Part shown: positions 4,451-6,821 of the stretch, piece after piece
How the letters are laid out: each line of letters begins with the position of its first letter
Position numbering within the stretch: position 1 is the first letter of the stretch
NCBI GenBank assembly: GCA_934454525.1
Contig: CAKSFM010000033.1
Location: 1-6,821 of the forward strand
Length of the DNA: 6,821 nt
Origin: an uncultured Clostridia bacterium
GTDB lineage: Bacteria > Bacillota > Clostridia > UMGS1883
Reading direction: 5' to 3'
The notes under the pieces: model-generated
Database searches by the model: none
The model's input: only the letters and a program-made list of their open reading frames with translations
What the model was told of the DNA's origin: nothing
Program-made: the position numbers and the translations under genes

Positions 4451-4483
4451 GTATTTTATATGAAAAAAGCAAATAAAATACTT
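4433..4483. promoter_or_regulatory. Two interlocking inverted repeats over the MarR-GNAT promoter, likely operators
   Basis: Repeat A pairs TTTATTTGCTTTT (4433-4445) with AAAAGCAAATAAA (4465-4477), 13 exact bases. Repeat B pairs AAGTATTTTAT (4449-4459) with ATAAAATACTT (4473-4483), 11 exact bases. The right arms overlap by five bases. Left arm A fills most of the spacer between -10 and -35, and left arm B starts at the -35 box, so binding would block RNA polymerase. MarR dimers bind such AT-rich palindromic sites. The fused regulator is the obvious candidate, by inference. Confidence 0.7.
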
Positions 4484-4610
4484 TGATTCTTGCAGAAAGG
4501 TATATTGAATAAAAAAACTCAATATATTCAAAACAAACTATCATATCAAAACAAGATTTTCAACCTCTCGCACCCAAGTCTTGACTTGATGTTTTTACCA
4601 AAAACCGCCG

Positions 4611-4925
4611 TTATATGCTCTCTTTGTGCCTACTGTCTATGTTTGAAATTATGTTATTCTTTATTGCGTAATTTCTTGCCTTTGCTCTGCGTTCCTCGCT
4701 GTATGGGGAAGTAAAGCGTACCGACAGCCGCTTTTTGTCAACCTCATAAGATACTGCGCCGCAAGGGTAGGCTGTTACAAGCCTTGCGCATTTCGGATTT
4801 TCTCTGCTGAATTTTGCAAGCCTGTTTTGCAATGCTTTGTTGTAGGTATAAATATTTGCCGTAGGCTCGGCTTCGTTGAATAAGATTATAGTTTCTTTTT
4901 CGTATTTTGTAAGTCTGCATTTCAT
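4611..4925 (-). CDS. Conserved small protein of clostridial mobile elements, 104 aa, function unknown
   Basis: I recognise the pattern but not a function. MKCRLTKYEKETIILFNEAEPTANIYTYNKALQNRLAKFS is a widespread type of N-terminus in hypothetical proteins of clostridial ICEs and IMEs. A cysteine-containing middle follows (PKCARLVTAYPCGAVSYEV, residues 44-62), then a basic segment with KKRLSVRFTSPYSEERRAKAR (64-84). The sequence predicts a small alpha/beta protein with no signal peptide or membrane helix. AAGGAG lies about 10 bases before the ATG. The 3' end after residue 84 is AT-rich. A strong hairpin (4967-4998) separates it from the secreted-protein gene upstream, so its transcript may depend on readthrough or an unseen promoter. 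The 112 bases from its stop to the MarR-GNAT operator hold only minor repeats (4575-4588, 4591-4605). Confidence 0.7.
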   Translation of the reverse strand: MKCRLTKYEKETIILFNEAEPTANIYTYNKALQNRLAKFSRENPKCARLVTAYPCGAVSYEVDKKRLSVRFTSPYSEERRAKARNYAIKNNIISNIDSRHKESI

Positions 4926-4966
4926 TGTGTTGTAATCTCCTTTTTTCGTTTAATTTTTTCAAGTCA

Positions 4967-4998
4967 AAAGCCGCCTCCGAACATTCGGAAACGGCTTT
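4967..4998 (-). terminator. Strong hairpin after the secreted-protein gene
   Basis: On the minus strand AAAGCCG (4998-4992) pairs with CGGCTTT (4973-4967), and TCCGA/TCGGA extends the stem across two U-G pairs to about 14 pairs with a 4-base loop. It is followed by only a short U-run (CTTTTGAC), so termination may be incomplete. It probably ends the recombinase / secreted-protein message 18 bases after the latter's stop. Confidence 0.7.
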
Positions 4999-5016
4999 GC
5001 GTTTGTTTATATTATT

Positions 5017-5610
5017 TCATTGTATTTCTGTCATCTGCTCGGCTCTTGACCTTGCATTTTTAAGTAATTTCCTTGCTTGTGTGAGCAATGCGCTGTCTAT
5101 CGGCGGAATATCCCAATAACAGAAGTCGCCCACGCAGTCGGTGTCGGGGTTAAATGTCGGCTCTGCTGTTTGATATATTCTTGTATAGGCTTGCTTTTCG
5201 GCGGTTTTGTAGTCGGTTGCTCCGATTTCAACCTCGTTTATCAAGTCGGATATTAAGGCTCTGACCGCATTTTCCTTTTCGGCGTAATATTCGGGGCGTA
5301 AATACATATCTCTGCATTGCAGTATAGCATTTCGGGCAATGGCTGCTAAATCCGCATATCCGTAACCGCCTGTTTCATTTGCAAGCACGGCGGCGAATAC
5401 GGCGTTATTTGCTTTGCACCAAGCCGGCTGATAACCAAGTCCGTTTTGCACCTCGTCTAAAATTCCGCCTATCAGATTTTGAGTTATTGCAACACTTTCA
5501 TCTGTTGCATTGTCGGGATAGCTTTCAACGGGGATGTCGGCGGCAAATGAAGATGTTGTAAAAGACATTGCAAACGATAATACCATAGCTGTTTTTAATA
5601 GTTTTTTCAT
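5017..5610 (-). CDS. Secreted protein with signal peptide and four cysteines, 197 aa, family not recognised
   Basis: I do not recognise this protein. It begins with a clear signal peptide: basic MKKLLK, a hydrophobic core to about residue 17, and a likely cut after SFA (residue 23). That leaves a mature chain of about 174 residues with C65, C99, C159 and C164, an even number that could form two disulfide bonds. The chain contains a GLGYQPAWCKANNAVFAAVLANETGGYGYADL segment split by C65 and an acidic helical middle with SDLINEVEIG. GGAGG at 5623-5619 lies 8 bases before the ATG and 4 bases after the recombinase stop, so translation is probably coupled to the recombinase. No lipobox, transmembrane helix after the signal, or sortase motif is seen. 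An exported protein made together with the excision enzyme is unusual. It could be cargo acting on the envelope or on neighbours. Confidence 0.75.
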   Translation of the reverse strand: MKKLLKTAMVLSFAMSFTTSSFAADIPVESYPDNATDESVAITQNLIGGILDEVQNGLGYQPAWCKANNAVFAAVLANETGGYGYADLAAIARNAILQCRDMYLRPEYYAEKENAVRALISDLINEVEIGATDYKTAEKQAYTRIYQTAEPTFNPDTDCVGDFCYWDIPPIDSALLTQARKLLKNARSRAEQMTEIQ

Positions 5611-5627
5611 TATGATTTCCTCCGTTT

Positions 5628-6821
5628 CTATATAGCAGCCGTCATAATTTTAGGCTCTTTTATCGGTAAATCACACACACGAACGAATACGCCTCTTTGA
5701 ATATCCTCCGCCCGTATGGCGTTTTTCTTTTCGTCAATTTCCGCTTTTTTCTTTGCCTTTGTGCGTTTCTCATATTCCTTTTGCTTGCCGTTTTCCTTTC
5801 GTTGCAAATAATTTCTGTGAAGTCGGCAGCGCAATTCCTCTTTTTTACGCATTTCCTCAATTTCCTCTGGCGTAGGCTCTTTGTCAAACGAGGGCGGAAC
5901 AAAACGCCCGATAAAATTAAAATATATTTCAACCTCTTGTGTGGTATCTGTCCGTCCTTTTTCCGCACGTTCGTGAACAAAGATTTTTTCCACAAATTCA
6001 TTCAGCATAGCTATTGTGAGATTATCAAAATCCCGATATTTTTCAAGCAGCGCAAGAAATTTATCCGTTGATTTTTCATTTTGGGAATATCCGTTTATTG
6101 TCGCTTCAAGCTCGCACATTTCCGTCTTTAACGACTTTTGCTCTTTTGCATACCGTTCGTCAAGAGTTTCGTATCTTTCATCGGGCAGTTTGCCGAGGGC
6201 ATTGTCCTCATAAATTTTGCAGATAAGAGATTCAAGCTCCGACAGTCTTTGTTTCACCACCGCAAGCCTTGTACGGCTCTTTTTAATATCATCTTGATTT
6301 TGCTGTGACTGTGCCTCTTGTATAATCATTGCAAACCTTTCTTTGTCGGCATTTGCATAATTGTATATTTCTTTCAGCATTTCCGAAATAAGTTTCAAAA
6401 CGACTTCCTCGTTAATTCGGTGCTGTGTTTTGCAGAGCTTTCCGACAGGTACTTTTGAATATTGAGAACAGGTATATTGAGATATACGCTTGCCGTTATT
6501 TGTTCTGTGAACATACATTTTGCCTCCGCAGTCGGCGCAGAATAAAAGTCCCGTAAGCGGTGCGACTTCGCCCCAGCCGTTAGGGTATCGCCGCACATTT
6601 TTTCTGATTTTCTGCACGGTGTCAAATGTCTGTTGGTCGATAATCGGCTCTTGTGTATTTTCAAAGATTACCCATTCACTTTTGTCTACATAATGGCTCT
6701 TTTTGTCTTTGAAGTGCTTTCTTGTTTTGAAATTCACCGTATGTCCCAGATACTCATATTTTTTCAAAATCTCCGCAATGCTTGACGAACTCCAACGGTA
6801 CGGATTTTCAAATACGACCTT
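5628..6821 (-). CDS. tnpX: Large serine recombinase, TnpX type, partial (C-terminal 397 residues)
   Basis: This enzyme should excise and integrate the element. The frame is open to the window edge, so the catalytic resolvase domain with the nucleophilic serine is not visible. The apparent start at 6767 is an internal TTG; the frame runs 18 codons further. Visible in order (numbered from the window edge): the end of the recombinase domain with PYRWSSSSIAEIL and YLGHTVNFKT (7-32); a linker with PIIDQQTFDTVQKIRKNVRR (59-78); a zinc ribbon with C95, C98, C118 and C130 in LLFCADCGGKMY and YTCSQY...KLCKT; a long coiled coil (about 170-245); and the conserved NEFVEKIFVHERAEK and VEIYFNFIGRF segments (274-306) with a highly charged tail of the DUF4368 kind. 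Total length should be near 550. The gene is intact as far as it can be seen and is followed at once by the secreted-protein gene. Confidence 0.92.
   Translation of the reverse strand, partial: KVVFENPYRWSSSSIAEILKKYEYLGHTVNFKTRKHFKDKKSHYVDKSEWVIFENTQEPIIDQQTFDTVQKIRKNVRRYPNGWGEVAPLTGLLFCADCGGKMYVHRTNNGKRISQYTCSQYSKVPVGKLCKTQHRINEEVVLKLISEMLKEIYNYANADKERFAMIIQEAQSQQNQDDIKKSRTRLAVVKQRLSELESLICKIYEDNALGKLPDERYETLDERYAKEQKSLKTEMCELEATINGYSQNEKSTDKFLALLEKYRDFDNLTIAMLNEFVEKIFVHERAEKGRTDTTQEVEIYFNFIGRFVPPSFDKEPTPEEIEEMRKKEELRCRLHRNYLQRKENGKQKEYEKRTKAKKKAEIDEKKNAIRAEDIQRGVFVRVCDLPIKEPKIMTAAI

Larger units (their letters stand above)
112..6821 (-). mobile_element. Integrative mobilizable element of the Tn4451/TnpX type, right end outside the window
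   Basis: All accepted genes share one strand. Their order is large serine recombinase, accessory and cargo genes, oriT, MobA/MobL relaxase, Rep-like winged-helix protein, TnpW, then a broken coupling-protein gene. Tn4451 and Tn4453 also start with the recombinase tnpX and end with the relaxase gene tnpZ and then tnpW. No coupling protein, VirB4-like ATPase or channel gene is present between 196 and 6821, so transfer must rely on a resident conjugative element. The left boundary is placed at the drop in GC content and change of codon use near 112, but it could lie anywhere from about 105 to 155. The recombinase is cut by the window edge, so the right end should lie some hundreds of bases beyond 6821. 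No resistance gene is visible in this part. Confidence 0.8.

Noticed and set aside
4575..4605. Two small inverted repeats (CAAGTC/GACTTG and GTTTTT/AAAAAC) as a terminator of the 104-residue gene
   Set aside because: Loops of two and three bases, weak stems and no U-run on the coding strand.
4744..4962. Minus-strand frame of 72 codons overlapping the 104-residue gene
   Set aside because: It starts upstream without a good ribosome site and yields a basic, low-complexity chain; the other frame matches a known element protein type and has AAGGAG before its ATG.
5660..6071. Frames of 113 and 124 codons on either strand in the recombinase region
   Set aside because: Both are antisense or out of frame to the recombinase C-terminal domain, whose conserved segments are continuous here.
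6765..6767. TTG at 6767 as the real start of the recombinase
   Set aside because: The frame continues upstream with the conserved NPYRW segment of the recombinase domain to the window edge, so the TTG encodes an internal leucine.

Overview
The window is most of an integrative mobilizable element (IME) from a low-GC Gram-positive bacterium, most likely a gut Clostridia/Firmicutes species. Three things point there. Ribosome sites are strong and AGGAGG-like, promoters are sigma-A type (TTGACA / TATGAT at 17 bp), and the families (TnpX-type large serine recombinase, MobA/MobL relaxase, TnpW, a DUF3847/TraD-like protein) are typical of clostridial elements. Every gene I accept is on the minus strand, so the window reads right to left. 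Family assignments come from memory of the protein families; no search was run.

Layout in the direction of transcription. 6821-5628: C-terminal two thirds of a large serine recombinase, whose N-terminus lies outside the window. 5610-5017: an unrecognised secreted protein of 197 aa, 17 bp behind the recombinase and probably translated from the same message. 4998-4967: terminator-like hairpin. 4925-4611: a small conserved element protein. 4483-4422: interlocking inverted repeats and a near-consensus promoter. 4398-3469: a MarR regulator fused to a GNAT acetyltransferase, probably cargo. 3438-3331: an attenuator-like leader. 3330-3043: a small basic coiled-coil protein, a likely relaxosome accessory. 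3054-2813: oriT plus a run of inverted repeats. 2769-2741: promoter. 2698-2432: a small three-helix membrane protein. 2410-2361: a second attenuator-like leader. 2337-904: MOBQ relaxase (mobL/tnpZ type). 855-544: a winged-helix Rep-like protein whose repetitive tail is cut off by a stop. 351-196: tnpW, a 51-residue gene. 152-1: a GC-rich fragment of a virD4/traG coupling-protein gene.

Together this is a small passenger that can cut itself out (recombinase), nick its own oriT (relaxase, 95-residue accessory protein) and borrow a conjugation machine. It carries no coupling protein or mating channel of its own in the window. It sits inside a coupling-protein gene that probably belongs to a larger integrative conjugative element (ICE). 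Recombinase first, relaxase late and tnpW last matches the Tn4451/Tn4453 type of element.

The most interesting points are: an IncQ-like oriT core (TAAGTGCGCCCT) preceded by its hairpin and wedged against a gene end; two related leader/terminator modules in front of the two transfer genes, with a compensatory base change; a run of perfect inverted repeats left of oriT; the decayed pentapeptide tail of the Rep-like protein; and a sharp codon-usage switch inside a conserved virD4 peptide at the element border.
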